Both the position numbers and the translations under genes were made by a program. From positions 1-44,257 of the IMG/VR virus record IMGVR_UViG_3300006802_000171: 44,257 nt of DNA. One strand, 5' to 3'. Positions 30,720-41,400 of the stretch are shown one piece after another. A model generated the notes under the pieces. It worked only from the letters and a program-made list of their open reading frames with translations. It was not told the DNA's origin and ran no database searches. This stretch comes from a virus. Position 1 is the first letter of the stretch; every line of letters begins with the position of its first letter.

Positions 30720-31324
30720 TACCAGTTAATTGTCCATCTATAAACTAAAGCAAAATCCGAAGTTTTTTCTATCGCACTATGCTTTCTATATGCCACAAGA
30801 ATTGAAGCATCACTAGACCTACCTTGTGGATTTTTCATAAATAGTCCTGCCTCATTAAAGGGAGTAGCATTTTCCGCCATATCAACAACATCGTTACCTG
30901 CATCCTCATCCAAGACTAAAGTATATCTAACAGAGGTATCATTTACCCTAGCTGGGAATGTAGAAATCAGAGCAAAGGGTTGGTCCGCCACATCAGCGCC
31001 ATTCGCTATTTGAGTCGCAGAAACAGTTTGTAAAAGACTGCTGTCTCCTGTATAAAGTGCGCCACTACTCACCGGGCCGCTCAGTTCGAAAACTGCGCTT
31101 GTCTCAGTTACACCATTCCCAGATGTCCCAAGTTGAAATCTGTCAATTTGAAATTCTGTAATTTGAGTAGCACCTGAGAGGGAGAATAAGAGACTTAAGC
31201 CAACACCCATTCCCGACACAATTGTATTGTGGTCGTCGAAAACTATTTCTTCCTTACCATTCTTAAATACTTTTACTATTTGAAGATGGCCTGTTATTTC
31301 ATGGAATTCATTAAAATCAAACAT
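30719..31324 (-). CDS. Baseplate/fibre-associated protein (201 aa)
   Basis: The 201-aa protein begins GHLQIVKVFKNGKEEIVFDD and has NTIVSGMGVGLSLLF (33-47), a beta body, and the C-terminal stretch EAGLFMKNP…SILVAYRKHSAIEKTSDFAL ending in VYRWTINW. Proteins with this ending are common beside baseplate genes in T4-like environmental phages. It seems related to the next protein upstream (31325-32395), which shares the start pattern and ends in QWRISF. No enzyme site is visible. Probably a small fibre-connecting or baseplate rim protein. Confidence 0.7.
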   Translation of the reverse strand: MFDFNEFHEITGHLQIVKVFKNGKEEIVFDDHNTIVSGMGVGLSLLFSLSGATQITEFQIDRFQLGTSGNGVTETSAVFELSGPVSSGALYTGDSSLLQTVSATQIANGADVADQPFALISTFPARVNDTSVRYTLVLDEDAGNDVVDMAENATPFNEAGLFMKNPQGRSSDASILVAYRKHSAIEKTSDFALVYRWTINW

Positions 31325-32395
31325 TTAAAACGATATTCTCCATTGGATTTTACTTTTATACTCTGAGATACCTAATAAACTCTTAACAGGTGTTGAAAAA
31401 TAATTTAAGAGATTCGCAGGTTCACCATCAGTTGTTACATCTTTGCAATGAGTTAAATCTCTTAAGAATACTTTCTTTGCAAACAGTCTATAAATTCTAA
31501 TATTATTTAGTGTGCCAAAAGAATAAGGTGGTGTTAATCCATTCTTTAACATCTGTGGTACATCTAAAGTCCACAACCCTATAGCATAAATTCCTCCAAA
31601 GGCAGCGGGGAATGCAAAATCACCTGCGGATAAAATTACGTTATACCCTATTTGCCCTCCATGCCCTGAGAATGCTGGTCCCGTCGATACACCCGATGTT
31701 CCTGCCTGATGTGATGTTGGCCATAGTCCTTGGTTCGTAGGAAATTCTGCTAAGTCCGCCCCATCTTTCACACTGGACGTGGTTAAATGAACCATTCCTG
31801 ATTGATCCATAACATGATTCTTATTGAACTGGCTTTCAAATAAAGCTGATCCGATAAATCCACCTGTGACATCAGTTACATATAATGGGAACCCTCCTGG
31901 GCTAGAAGGGGGATAGCACCCTACAGCTAGAGCGGTTAAACCTAAACCATTAAGACCTGAGAATTCTATAGCATTTAAATTGTGGCCAATGTCTGATGTA
32001 TCCCATAGGCTAGATGTTGATAATCGTTCAACCCTAGTGTCTAGAGGATTAGGTGATGAGGGAACCCTAATTCCTGTAACAGAGGAGGTATTTATACTCG
32101 ATGTTGAGTTTACACTTTTAACTACTACAGCAGTAAACTCTAAAGCTGAAGTTAATTGGGCATGGGCATAGTTAGTATAACCATCTTTAGACTTGGCGAA
32201 ACTTATTCCTTGAATAACATAATTAGATGTATCTAATATAGAAGATGTATTTGAGTAAGCACTTAAGCTAGGCGGCATGGTCATTACATCGGCAATCGTC
32301 TTCCCAGCCCCGATGCAAATCATATTTGATTCTTCAATATGATAAACAATTTTATCATTCTCATCAAAACATGTTATAAGGACATTACCATGCAT
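31325..32395 (-). CDS. Baseplate/fibre-associated protein, paralogue of its neighbour (356 aa)
   Basis: The N-terminus (GNVLITCFDENDKIVYHIEE, then NMICIGAGKTIADVM) follows the same strand-loop plan as 30719-31324, and both end in an aromatic 'W-x-I-x-(F/W)' strand. The middle (about 60-290) is a Ser/Gly/Thr-rich beta region with many short loops, likely the exposed variable part. The protein starts at an ATG that overlaps the TAA of the giant gpI-like gene (TATAATGCATG). No catalytic motif is seen. I infer a surface-exposed baseplate or fibre protein. Confidence 0.65.
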   Translation of the reverse strand: MHGNVLITCFDENDKIVYHIEESNMICIGAGKTIADVMTMPPSLSAYSNTSSILDTSNYVIQGISFAKSKDGYTNYAHAQLTSALEFTAVVVKSVNSTSSINTSSVTGIRVPSSPNPLDTRVERLSTSSLWDTSDIGHNLNAIEFSGLNGLGLTALAVGCYPPSSPGGFPLYVTDVTGGFIGSALFESQFNKNHVMDQSGMVHLTTSSVKDGADLAEFPTNQGLWPTSHQAGTSGVSTGPAFSGHGGQIGYNVILSAGDFAFPAAFGGIYAIGLWTLDVPQMLKNGLTPPYSFGTLNNIRIYRLFAKKVFLRDLTHCKDVTTDGEPANLLNYFSTPVKSLLGISEYKSKIQWRISF

Positions 32396-35300
32396 TATAT
32401 TGGATTTCCGTCTAATATTATAGTTTCATTAACTTCCGCCGAAACTAAGCTAGAAGGTTCAACAGAAATATTTTGTGGGTTATTTGGATGTAAAACATAA
32501 TTAGCTCTTGATCCACCACTCAACTCATATGTAGAATTGGAGGAAGATGCTGAGAAATGATTCCTAGATGCATAACCTTGTCTGAATGTCTTTCCACAAA
32601 TTTCATTCCAATACTTAATAACTTTTAACAATTCCATTTGTGTTAGATTGATTGTTGGAATACCACAGTTCCGAACAACTGATAACCTAGTAACATCTGC
32701 TACAGGAAGTTTAGTTCGGTGATAATTTGTGTCATCTCTAAGAACTACATGCTCCAATACTGAGAATTTATTTTTATTGGAAGAAGAAGGAATCATGAAA
32801 ACTTCGAAAATATAGTCCTGATCTGTTCTATGCAATTGACCGAAAGTTCTAAAATAAAGATCAGGAGTGTATACTTCTTTATTTTTAGTATTAAACTTTA
32901 TCTCAAATTCTTTAAAATCATCTTTTCCTAATAATGAAATTACATCTTTTTCTTCTTTAGGTTTAAAAGTTTCTAAACAATTATTATTATTTTTCGTTTT
33001 TTTCTTCTTGGAACTTCTGGTTTCTTCCTTTAAAGAATCTATAAAAGTGAAATCAGATAGTATTCTATCTTTGGAAAGATCATCTAGTAAAATATATTCC
33101 CACTTACAGGTATGTCGATTGAGACACCAAATATGCCTGCCTTCCTCCTGGGTGTGAATCCAAACCCCAATCTTAACCCCACCTATCTTTTTACCATCAG
33201 ATGTTGCTCCTGAATATTTTACTTTAAAGGAAAAATCATGATTTGGTATCAATAAATTAGCTGTAGTATCGTAACCTTCATGGCTTGGATTTTGATAAGT
33301 TCTTAGAGAATATTTTAATCTTGGTAAACCATTAATAGCTTTTAGTTTAATTAAAGGTTTATTTATAAGATAATTATCTTGATCTTTTTTGAATAATGAT
33401 TTGTCTAATTTAACCAAAGAGAAACTATTTGAAAGTGATGCGCCTGAAGTTTGCACCATTTCCACTCCGGATAATGCATGAGCATTTCTTATCTCTACTG
33501 GAGGATTGGTGCCTTCCATCGAGGAAGCCATTACACTAGTTACATCCGCATGAATCACCGAGTCATAAGTAGCTACCTCTGTCCCTGCGAACAAGGATGC
33601 TCCGTTTTTTAGTTCAACCATAGCAGAGGTAGAGGACGCTTGGAGACTTGGAATTGTGTCTTGCAACTTTCCTAGTTTATCAAAATCAGAATTCCTAAGT
33701 GCCGAGCCAAACGTATGAGCCATAATAGTTGGGCCGCTTAGATCTAATATATTTCTAAAATGATGCCTTGCGAAATATTTTGCGTAGTCATCATACAATT
33801 TATGTAATCCTCTGCTAAATTCAAAATGGAAATAGTCTTCCATAGAATTAGGAAAACCACCACTAGCATTTGTCAAACTATTAGCCCAACTTTGTGCTTG
33901 AGCTTGATAGCCAGCCGAGGCAACATAATCGGGCCATAGGGCACTGACAGCAGACACCCCAAGAGCGTATTTTCTCTTTTCCCCAATAGAGTGCATCGTT
34001 GCTATGATTGGATCTAGCTGATTCCTATCTATGTAATAATCTGCGGAAGATGAATACTGAGTATGCTTAGCATCTGAGCCGAGTTTACGAAGTCCCCTGA
34101 TTGGAAAAGTTGCAGAAGCAGTAACACCCGAGAACACAGAGGACGAGCCAAGGTTGGCACAAGGTTTATAAACATCCGGTAAGTTAACATGATCTGATAC
34201 TCCCAAAAAGTGGTGTGCTGATGGTATATAGCCTAGGGCTTGGTATGCTGAAACCGATGAATCAGGCCACCATGATCTAGGACCATTGAATCCCGTCCGA
34301 GTATAAAACCCTTCTACCGGGAGCAGATGGCGGTAATCTCTACGTCTTAAAGAATTTCTTCTTAACGCTAGGACAGCAGTCGTGTCAAACATAAATGAAT
34401 CATAATCACTAATATCATCTACTTGGCCACGAGAGAAACTAGCGGGCATCGAAGCTCCATACCCGATTCTGTTATTTATAGAAGCACTAACACTACCAAT
34501 TGAGAAATCTTTTTTCTTGAGATCCAAATAAACTAATCTAACAGAAGAAGTAGTATAATCATCTTCATTCCTTAGGAATAGGTTAGATTTCTGTATTGCG
34601 TGTGCAGGGGAAAAATCTTTTCCTGCTTGGAAAGCAATAATGGGAGCTAGTTTCCCGTCAATATTAAGAGTGCTTTTTGAAAAATCAAAAGAAGTAGCTT
34701 CTAAGTTTAAGCAGTAATGTGAAGACTTGCCACTCCATAAACTAAGGAATTCAGGACGTTTGTTTGATACATCCTCTATGATTGTCCCCCAGTTGGGTGG
34801 GATATTTACTGATGAAGTTAATAGTAAGAAAGTATTACCATACCTTATATCATCATAAGCTCGGACAGAATTATTTCTGACATAATCTCCCACCTGTATA
34901 GCAAATGGGGAAGGAACACCGAAGCAGGCTAACTCATCTTGGAATTTATCAATTAATTGATCTGTTAGGCGGCAATTTATGTAATAAAGGTATTCTTCAA
35001 AAGGTGGGATAGGATAGTCCCTCCCCCGATAGTTAAAGATAAACTCTGGGTTATCCACTGGGAATTTAGTGCTACCATAGAAGAATAGACCTGGGTAGGC
35101 TTCGAACATCCTGAGGAGAATCGCGTCGACACATAGTCTTAGGTTCTCGTCCATGCTGGAGGAAGAGTAGCCAGACACACCCATTGCCTCAGCTTTGTCC
35201 CTAGTCCAAACATTGAATGACGATAAATCAACCGATTCTGTTGCCAAGGCATAGTAAGCTAAGTGTGGTATATAACTTTCCCAAAGCTCTGTGATGCTGC

Positions 35301-36453
35301 TAGAGACATCAAAAACCCCCTCAGAGAAAACTGAGTTAACGGCTGTTTGTATGGCAACCTTAGTCCCCGATCTCTTGTAAATATCAACTGCATTGGCTAA
35401 TTGGACCCTCCATTTATTAGGATCATATCCGTATAGTCTCCAGCCAATAAGATTCGCAAGTTCAGGTAAATACTCATCAGGGCATTCGTCAATGTTATAA
35501 AGAAACATCATCCGATCGAGGTCTTCTTGGATATCCATATATCCGTACGATAGAAGCCTCATCAAACTATAATGTGGACCTTTACTAGTTTCATCTGTTA
35601 ATAAAGTATTTGCTGAAATATAATCGTCAATAGCATTTTTAACAGTAAAATCTTGCTCATCAACCTTTAAGGGAGAGTAAACCACTTCAATTAGAGTTTT
35701 AAGTTTATCTAATTGTTGAGTGCCACTTGTATAAGTTCCCGTTGAATTTAAGTAGGATGAAGTTAGAAAATCTTGTGGTAAGACTTCCGCAGTTCTCCAA
35801 TATGACTGGGCATTGTAATTATGGAAAACATATTCTTGGAATATCTTAATTCCTTCTACCGTTTCTATTTTCTTCTGTCTGTATAGTTTATCAACAAGTA
35901 AGTCTCTGACCAAGGAAGAAGGCGCGAAGGTGCTTCCAGCCGTTCCTGTAGAGTTAAGAATATATAACCATCCTAAATTATTTAAGAGGTATTCATGTTT
36001 GGCAGAAGCATCAGTCCCCACACCATTAAGAGCTATAGTTGGATCATTAACAACACAACTAGGGAGGAAAGAGGCTTCCAAATAGGTCTCAAAAGCAGAA
36101 CTAGTTGAAAAATCCCGGAATGATTTATTTATAGGTAGAAGTAAAAATTGTTCGAACTTATTAGCATCTATATTTGTCAATTCATTTTGTTTAATAAAGA
36201 ATTGGCTCATCCCACTAATATTATCCATAGCGGAATATTGGTTATCAGAATCTAAAGCACTAACATAAGCAATTGAAGTAACGATTCCAAGACACTTTAA
36301 ATGTGAGTTAATAAGTTGCGAAATTGGGTTTATACCTGTCCCACTAAGAGTAATATCTTCATTCAAATATACATTAGGGCTAATAAATTTGTTAACAGCT
36401 TCAACAAAATTTATTTTACTAAACTCTCTCTTAGTAGCAGAAAACTTATTCAT
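32395..36453 (-). CDS. Giant baseplate protein with P2 gpI-like domain (1352 aa)
   Basis: Residues about 300-375 match the tail-protein-I pattern of contractile baseplates: a helix (DIQEDLDRMMFLYNIDECP) leading to YLPELANLIGWRLYG and then KWRVQLANAVDIYKRSGTKV, where P2 gpI-type proteins have 'L..LA...GW' and a 'KGT' turn. gpI with gpJ and gpW (here the gp6- and gp25-like neighbours) makes the baseplate wedge. About 1000 further residues of mixed beta and Ser-rich sequence follow, with a Lys-rich stretch (about 1130-1160), so this is a wedge protein fused to a long peripheral part. It abuts gp6/J with an overlapping start. It may combine wedge and fibre-anchor roles. Confidence 0.8.
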   Translation of the reverse strand: MNKFSATKREFSKINFVEAVNKFISPNVYLNEDITLSGTGINPISQLINSHLKCLGIVTSIAYVSALDSDNQYSAMDNISGMSQFFIKQNELTNIDANKFEQFLLLPINKSFRDFSTSSAFETYLEASFLPSCVVNDPTIALNGVGTDASAKHEYLLNNLGWLYILNSTGTAGSTFAPSSLVRDLLVDKLYRQKKIETVEGIKIFQEYVFHNYNAQSYWRTAEVLPQDFLTSSYLNSTGTYTSGTQQLDKLKTLIEVVYSPLKVDEQDFTVKNAIDDYISANTLLTDETSKGPHYSLMRLLSYGYMDIQEDLDRMMFLYNIDECPDEYLPELANLIGWRLYGYDPNKWRVQLANAVDIYKRSGTKVAIQTAVNSVFSEGVFDVSSSITELWESYIPHLAYYALATESVDLSSFNVWTRDKAEAMGVSGYSSSSMDENLRLCVDAILLRMFEAYPGLFFYGSTKFPVDNPEFIFNYRGRDYPIPPFEEYLYYINCRLTDQLIDKFQDELACFGVPSPFAIQVGDYVRNNSVRAYDDIRYGNTFLLLTSSVNIPPNWGTIIEDVSNKRPEFLSLWSGKSSHYCLNLEATSFDFSKSTLNIDGKLAPIIAFQAGKDFSPAHAIQKSNLFLRNEDDYTTSSVRLVYLDLKKKDFSIGSVSASINNRIGYGASMPASFSRGQVDDISDYDSFMFDTTAVLALRRNSLRRRDYRHLLPVEGFYTRTGFNGPRSWWPDSSVSAYQALGYIPSAHHFLGVSDHVNLPDVYKPCANLGSSSVFSGVTASATFPIRGLRKLGSDAKHTQYSSSADYYIDRNQLDPIIATMHSIGEKRKYALGVSAVSALWPDYVASAGYQAQAQSWANSLTNASGGFPNSMEDYFHFEFSRGLHKLYDDYAKYFARHHFRNILDLSGPTIMAHTFGSALRNSDFDKLGKLQDTIPSLQASSTSAMVELKNGASLFAGTEVATYDSVIHADVTSVMASSMEGTNPPVEIRNAHALSGVEMVQTSGASLSNSFSLVKLDKSLFKKDQDNYLINKPLIKLKAINGLPRLKYSLRTYQNPSHEGYDTTANLLIPNHDFSFKVKYSGATSDGKKIGGVKIGVWIHTQEEGRHIWCLNRHTCKWEYILLDDLSKDRILSDFTFIDSLKEETRSSKKKKTKNNNNCLETFKPKEEKDVISLLGKDDFKEFEIKFNTKNKEVYTPDLYFRTFGQLHRTDQDYIFEVFMIPSSSNKNKFSVLEHVVLRDDTNYHRTKLPVADVTRLSVVRNCGIPTINLTQMELLKVIKYWNEICGKTFRQGYASRNHFSASSSNSTYELSGGSRANYVLHPNNPQNISVEPSSLVSAEVNETIILDGNPI

Positions 36454-38024
36454 TAAACAAAGACCACATTAAGTTGTAAATTATTTAATTGGATTATCTC
36501 ATTGAAATCAATTTTTACATTTCTATCCAAATTATCTATAGTAGAAAATCTAACTTCTTTAACCTCAAAAATTGCACGGTTGAGATCTAGTAAATTCAAT
36601 TCTTTACCAAAATCATTATTGTCTACTGAAAAATAATTTTGAATTACATCTCTCACTTTAAGTTTAATGTCTTCCTCTTTTCCTCTATATTCTTTATCCA
36701 AACGTAGAGTAATAACTAAATCCAAAGTTCTAATCAAACCATCTACAATAACTAATTCATCCGTTAACATTTTATAGTTATTCATAGAGTCTAAGAGATT
36801 TAACTTAAACTGAGGTGTGGCTCTCCTAAGCTGGTGGTCGTTTGCCCGCTCTAATACAAAGACATCAATCACATTCGCTGAGGCAAATGCTTTTCTTACA
36901 GATGCTGTTACTTTTCCTGTATTACCATATGAGCCTATGTAAGTGTTACCAAAAGTTTTATAGTCTGTTAAAGATACTAATCTATCTTGTCGTCTAAATG
37001 TTAAAGGAGCATACTTCTTAGCATGATCCACGGTTTCTGCATCCTGGCCTCCCGTTCCTGGGGAAGTATTAGTGAGAACTGAAGTATTACCTCCGACACT
37101 GATGGAAGTGTCATTAATCACCCCCTCTCCGATATTACCTCTAGTTCCACCACCAACTCTATAGAATACAGTATACGTGTCACCTGCTCTTGGAGCTTGC
37201 CCAATAACATTATCACCGAAGACAACAGTTGCTTGGAAATCATCATCTGTAATCACCTGGAAGACCTTATCACTGCTGCTAGAGGCGGAATAAATATTCT
37301 CCACTTCTGTATAAGCACCAGATGTAGTAGTATCTCCCTCCATATATACTTGTACACTCGATTCAATTACCGGACTTTGTGTCAATTCTATTGATTTTAT
37401 TTTTTCTGAAGAAGCAAATGTGCCTGTTTCTTTTATTAAAGTTCCTTCTAGCAAAACTAAGTTACTAAAAACTTTATTACCATCATCATCTGATGATGAC
37501 GCATTTAAGGTAATATCTCCGGTGGCATCTTCCAAATCAACCTGGCCGTTTGTAACTTTGTATAAAATAAAACTTATACTTCCTCCATCTTCGGGGGATT
37601 GAAGATTCACAACTCTGTCACTTACATCGATTGTGATACTTGGAGAAGTATCGGATGCCCATGTAATCTTAGCGTCTGCTGCTGCGCTAATCGGGCCTTT
37701 CATCCGAACGCCTACCAGGCGGAGAAGATCCTTAACATTATTCCTATTCTTGGCCGTTCTTATAAAATTTTCATTAACATTAAAATCAGCTTTGTGAGTT
37801 GCGATAGCTCCCCAGTAGGCCATCCATTCCAAGATCATCATACCATAGTCATCTTCAGCGAAGTTTTGGTATGTAAGAGGATAGACAGCTTTAGCGTATT
37901 CTACTAATTTAGCTTTGATGCTATCAAAATCTTGGGCAGTGTAGTCTACCAGTGAAGCTTGTTTCGCACTTTCTACATTAACAAGATTTAAGAAATCAGA
38001 AGATACAGTTCCGGAAAATGTCAT
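36453..38024 (-). CDS. gp6: Baseplate wedge protein, gp6/J-like
   Basis: The 523-aa protein is a baseplate J/gp6-type wedge component. Landmarks are DYTAQDFDSIKAKLVEYAK (about 27-45), a helix with MMILEWMAYWGAI (about 65-77), FIRTAKNRNNVKDLLRLVGV (about 87-106), the central beta domain with FGDNVIGQAPRAGDTYTVFY (about 270-289) and GGTRGN (about 294-299), and the C-terminal DLVITLRLDKEYRG. Dimers of this family clamp the wedge around the central hub. It is between gp25 and the gpI-like gene, the order W-J-I known from P2, and all three overlap or abut. Confidence 0.9.
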   Translation of the reverse strand: MTFSGTVSSDFLNLVNVESAKQASLVDYTAQDFDSIKAKLVEYAKAVYPLTYQNFAEDDYGMMILEWMAYWGAIATHKADFNVNENFIRTAKNRNNVKDLLRLVGVRMKGPISAAADAKITWASDTSPSITIDVSDRVVNLQSPEDGGSISFILYKVTNGQVDLEDATGDITLNASSSDDDGNKVFSNLVLLEGTLIKETGTFASSEKIKSIELTQSPVIESSVQVYMEGDTTTSGAYTEVENIYSASSSSDKVFQVITDDDFQATVVFGDNVIGQAPRAGDTYTVFYRVGGGTRGNIGEGVINDTSISVGGNTSVLTNTSPGTGGQDAETVDHAKKYAPLTFRRQDRLVSLTDYKTFGNTYIGSYGNTGKVTASVRKAFASANVIDVFVLERANDHQLRRATPQFKLNLLDSMNNYKMLTDELVIVDGLIRTLDLVITLRLDKEYRGKEEDIKLKVRDVIQNYFSVDNNDFGKELNLLDLNRAIFEVKEVRFSTIDNLDRNVKIDFNEIIQLNNLQLNVVFV

Positions 38025-38491
38025 TATTTAACTCTTACTTGAATATCAAACACAGAATCCACATCCTCTTTAGTTCTTAATGTGAGATTTATGATTAAAG
38101 TTGAAAGGCCCTCTAACCCAATTTCTTCTAAATCCTCCCCAACTTGTAATCTAATTATTTCAACTCTAGGTTCATATCTACTAAGTGAATTTTGAATATC
38201 ATTTCTGATTTCATCTTTTGTAATATCATCCAAAGGTTCGAAAAGAAATCGTCTTAAGGAAATCCCAAAATCTGGCATCATTACTCTCTCACCACGTTCT
38301 GTACCGAGGAGTTGATTTAAGTTGTTGAGAAGAAGATTCCGACCAGTTACCTTACCAAATAATCCTTTATTTAATTCACTACCAATAGGAAATTGAAATC
38401 CGTATGTTTTCTGTGTTTTGGCTGCTACACCTTTTTTTAATGATACACTTGGAAGCTTCCCTATGATTGTAGTAGAACTATTTATTGCCAT
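38024..38491 (-). CDS. gp25: Baseplate wedge protein, gp25/W-like
   Basis: The 155-aa protein has the gp25 fold signature: NLLLNNLNQLLGTERGERVM followed by PDFGISLRRFLFEPLDD (about 53-89), where 'E-R-xx-x-P-x-F-G-xx-x' is the family hallmark, then helix TKDEIRNDIQNSLSRYEPRV and strands. gp25-like proteins anchor the sheath to the wedge and are among the most conserved parts of contractile systems. About 40 extra N-terminal residues precede the core. A GGAGAAG Shine-Dalgarno lies upstream, and the stop overlaps the gp6/J start. Confidence 0.92.
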   Translation of the reverse strand: MAINSSTTIIGKLPSVSLKKGVAAKTQKTYGFQFPIGSELNKGLFGKVTGRNLLLNNLNQLLGTERGERVMMPDFGISLRRFLFEPLDDITKDEIRNDIQNSLSRYEPRVEIIRLQVGEDLEEIGLEGLSTLIINLTLRTKEDVDSVFDIQVRVK

Positions 38492-41400
38492 TATTCTTCT
38501 CCAATTATATTTAGATAAGTATGGAAAAGATGATTTCCTAAGAAGAGTTGGGAAGAAGAGTCTAGATGTAATCCATCAGGACTAAGATTGTAAGCACTCA
38601 AATCTAAAGCACTTATTAACCCATGTGGATTTATAGCTCTCTCAGCAACTGCATGTTGGGCAGTAATTACAGAGAATACTTCAACAAAGCCCGCAAAGAA
38701 TATACTAGAATGCGGGCCAGCCGCAACAAACGGGATAGCACTAGTCCCCCCATTCCAATCTTGATTTCCAATTAATGCTCTTACCGAACTCACAAAATGA
38801 TCGAAATTAGTTTCATACACTAAAGAAGCGTCTTTTTTAACAGAATCAGCTTCTCCTTGAACCCAAAAGATTCCACAAACTTCTAATTCCTCATTACCTT
38901 GGCCTAATAGTCTAGGAACAGCAGTATCTGAAGCATCAAATCCTACACCCAAAGGAGTGGCGGATAAGAAATGATTAAACATATGAGATTCTTGGAATGC
39001 ACCAATAGGTGGATTACTCCAAGTAGCATAAAGCTGTGCAGCATCTGAGACATTTGTGGACTCCGCTAACTTTGACCCATCCCAAGCCATCTTAACTAAA
39101 TAAATGTTTTCGTCTGGATATTTCTGCGTCAAACCACTTGCTAGGCTGCACTCAGGCCCCAAGCATACTTGCCCCACATGAGCCCAGGGGACATTATAAC
39201 TTTTATTATTATAACCAGCTCTTAGGTTGTCCCATCTTTTCTCAGGAGTAGACGTTGGGTTTAGCAAGTTCCAAGTATAAACTCTTTCAAATTTTACATC
39301 TCTATAACCAGCACTTGAATCAGGTATTGCTGATAGGAACGAGCCATAATCTACGCCATTAACAGTTCTACACAAACCATTAGCATTAGATTGACCTAAT
39401 AGAAAGAACACTTTTCCTTTATTAACATTATGGGTTCTAATATTTTTAAAGAATGGGCATTGAACAGTATAATTTTTAGTTATCTGAATTTGGGTTAATG
39501 GTTTATTATAGAATTTCATACTTCCTATGTGACCTCTTAGACCACTAATCTTACCACCCCATTGGCCACCCATAAAGTTTCCACTAGCTTGCATACCGTC
39601 GGTGTAACCACCACCAACAATCCATGGTGTAAAGTAAGAGTTAAGCTTTGGTCCACCACTTAAAGCATTAGTAGCTGAAGGACCAACTGCTGCTCCGCTA
39701 GCGTAGTTAAAACTATTTGCTTTCACCATAGACGGTAGTCTTGGCGGCTCACCCTTAGGAATAGAAAATACAGTTTGCAGACTAGAAGTTCCCATAAGGA
39801 CAGAATCTAAGTATACTTTAACTTGATCTTTCGGAGGATCTATGGTTACTGCCACATGCATATAATCTTGATTGACATCTCTAAATCTCTTCCCATTTAC
39901 TACTGAGGATACATTCATAGACCAGCTTGCATAGGCACTTGACAGTTCACAACCTGAATTAGAAAGTCTTATATACCCCGCTGATGATTGGTCAAATGAC
40001 TGAGTTGGGGCTAAGAAGAAATGAACACCGGAGAGAGTACTTGGACTAAAATCATCGTTTGGAGGACCACCTGATACGATCCTCGAATCTCTCGTGAAGC
40101 CCATCACGAAACCTCTTACAAAGCCATCCCCATAATCTGGCTGCATCGCAGAGATATCGCCCTGGGATGACACTCCTGCTGCGGTGCCTACGTTCTCACA
40201 TGCTAAGACTAATCTATGGTTTGAAGAAACAAAAGTATAATCCTCCATCCAACCTTTTTCAGCATCTAAAAGAGTTGGGACGTATAACCAGAAATCAATA
40301 GTACAGCCTTCCTTATTATACATCAAATCTCTAAATTCAGGGGTATCAGGAAGCCTGCCAAAAGTCCCATGGGAGCTTGGTTGTGTAGAATCAAGAGAAG
40401 ATGCTTGATGCTTCGTCACACCTTCAAAGAACGGGACTCCCAAACCTTTTTGATATAATATATCAGGTTTACCAACGAGTTGGAGATTATTGTATCTATT
40501 TTCAGAAAAACTATTGTTTATTAAGAATTCTGTGGAAGAGGCTTGGACTGTCCTGGAATCGAGGAAATTATAAATTCCAATCAATCCATCAGTAATTACC
40601 GTATTAGTTACACTTTTATGAACTTGGCCTTGTGCAGAAACTGCGGAAGTTTCATAAGGCATTTCACCTACGCCTACCTCAGCAACCAATAAGTTATCAA
40701 AAGCAGAAAATTCTTTATTCTGCTTAGTCCCCACATATTTTGTTTGGATTGGTAGTACTACACCAGAAACATCCTCCTGGCTGAGAACTAGTCTTTTTTG
40801 TTGTTCTAAGGATGCTGCAATATTTAAATCTTGCAAATAGGAGAAATCATTAATTGGAATCCCACCGGGGGAGAATTTAGGTCCAGTCCCATAAAGAGAT
40901 GGGGCTTTGACCGCAATTTCTATTTGTTTCTTCCTACGATTGATTTTATCTTGGTGTAACTGAGATTCGGATAAAAGTTCTTGCCTAGTATTATCAATAA
41001 TTGCAACACCAGCTCCTGTATCACTGTATTCAATTATTTTATTTTTAAGATCTGATATCCTCTTGTCTCGCTGTTCAATTAACACACTTAAGAAATTATC
41101 AGCATTATAGAAGGTTTTTAAGAAATCGGATTCATCAATAATGTTAGGGTCAAATATTGTTCCTACATATTTCCTAAGTTCCTCATCTGAAATTTGAACT
41201 CCCTTACCCCCAATATTAGGATCATAATCAAATCTCCATCTCTTACTTTGTCCAATTTTTTCTTTCTGTTTCTTAAGATGCTCTAAAACAAAAGTAGTGC
41301 CACTTGTTTGAGAATCATAATACAGACCATCAACTGATAATAGGAATTTTCCTTTGGACGACTCAGGTGGGCCGAAAACTAATCTAAATATCTCTTCTTT

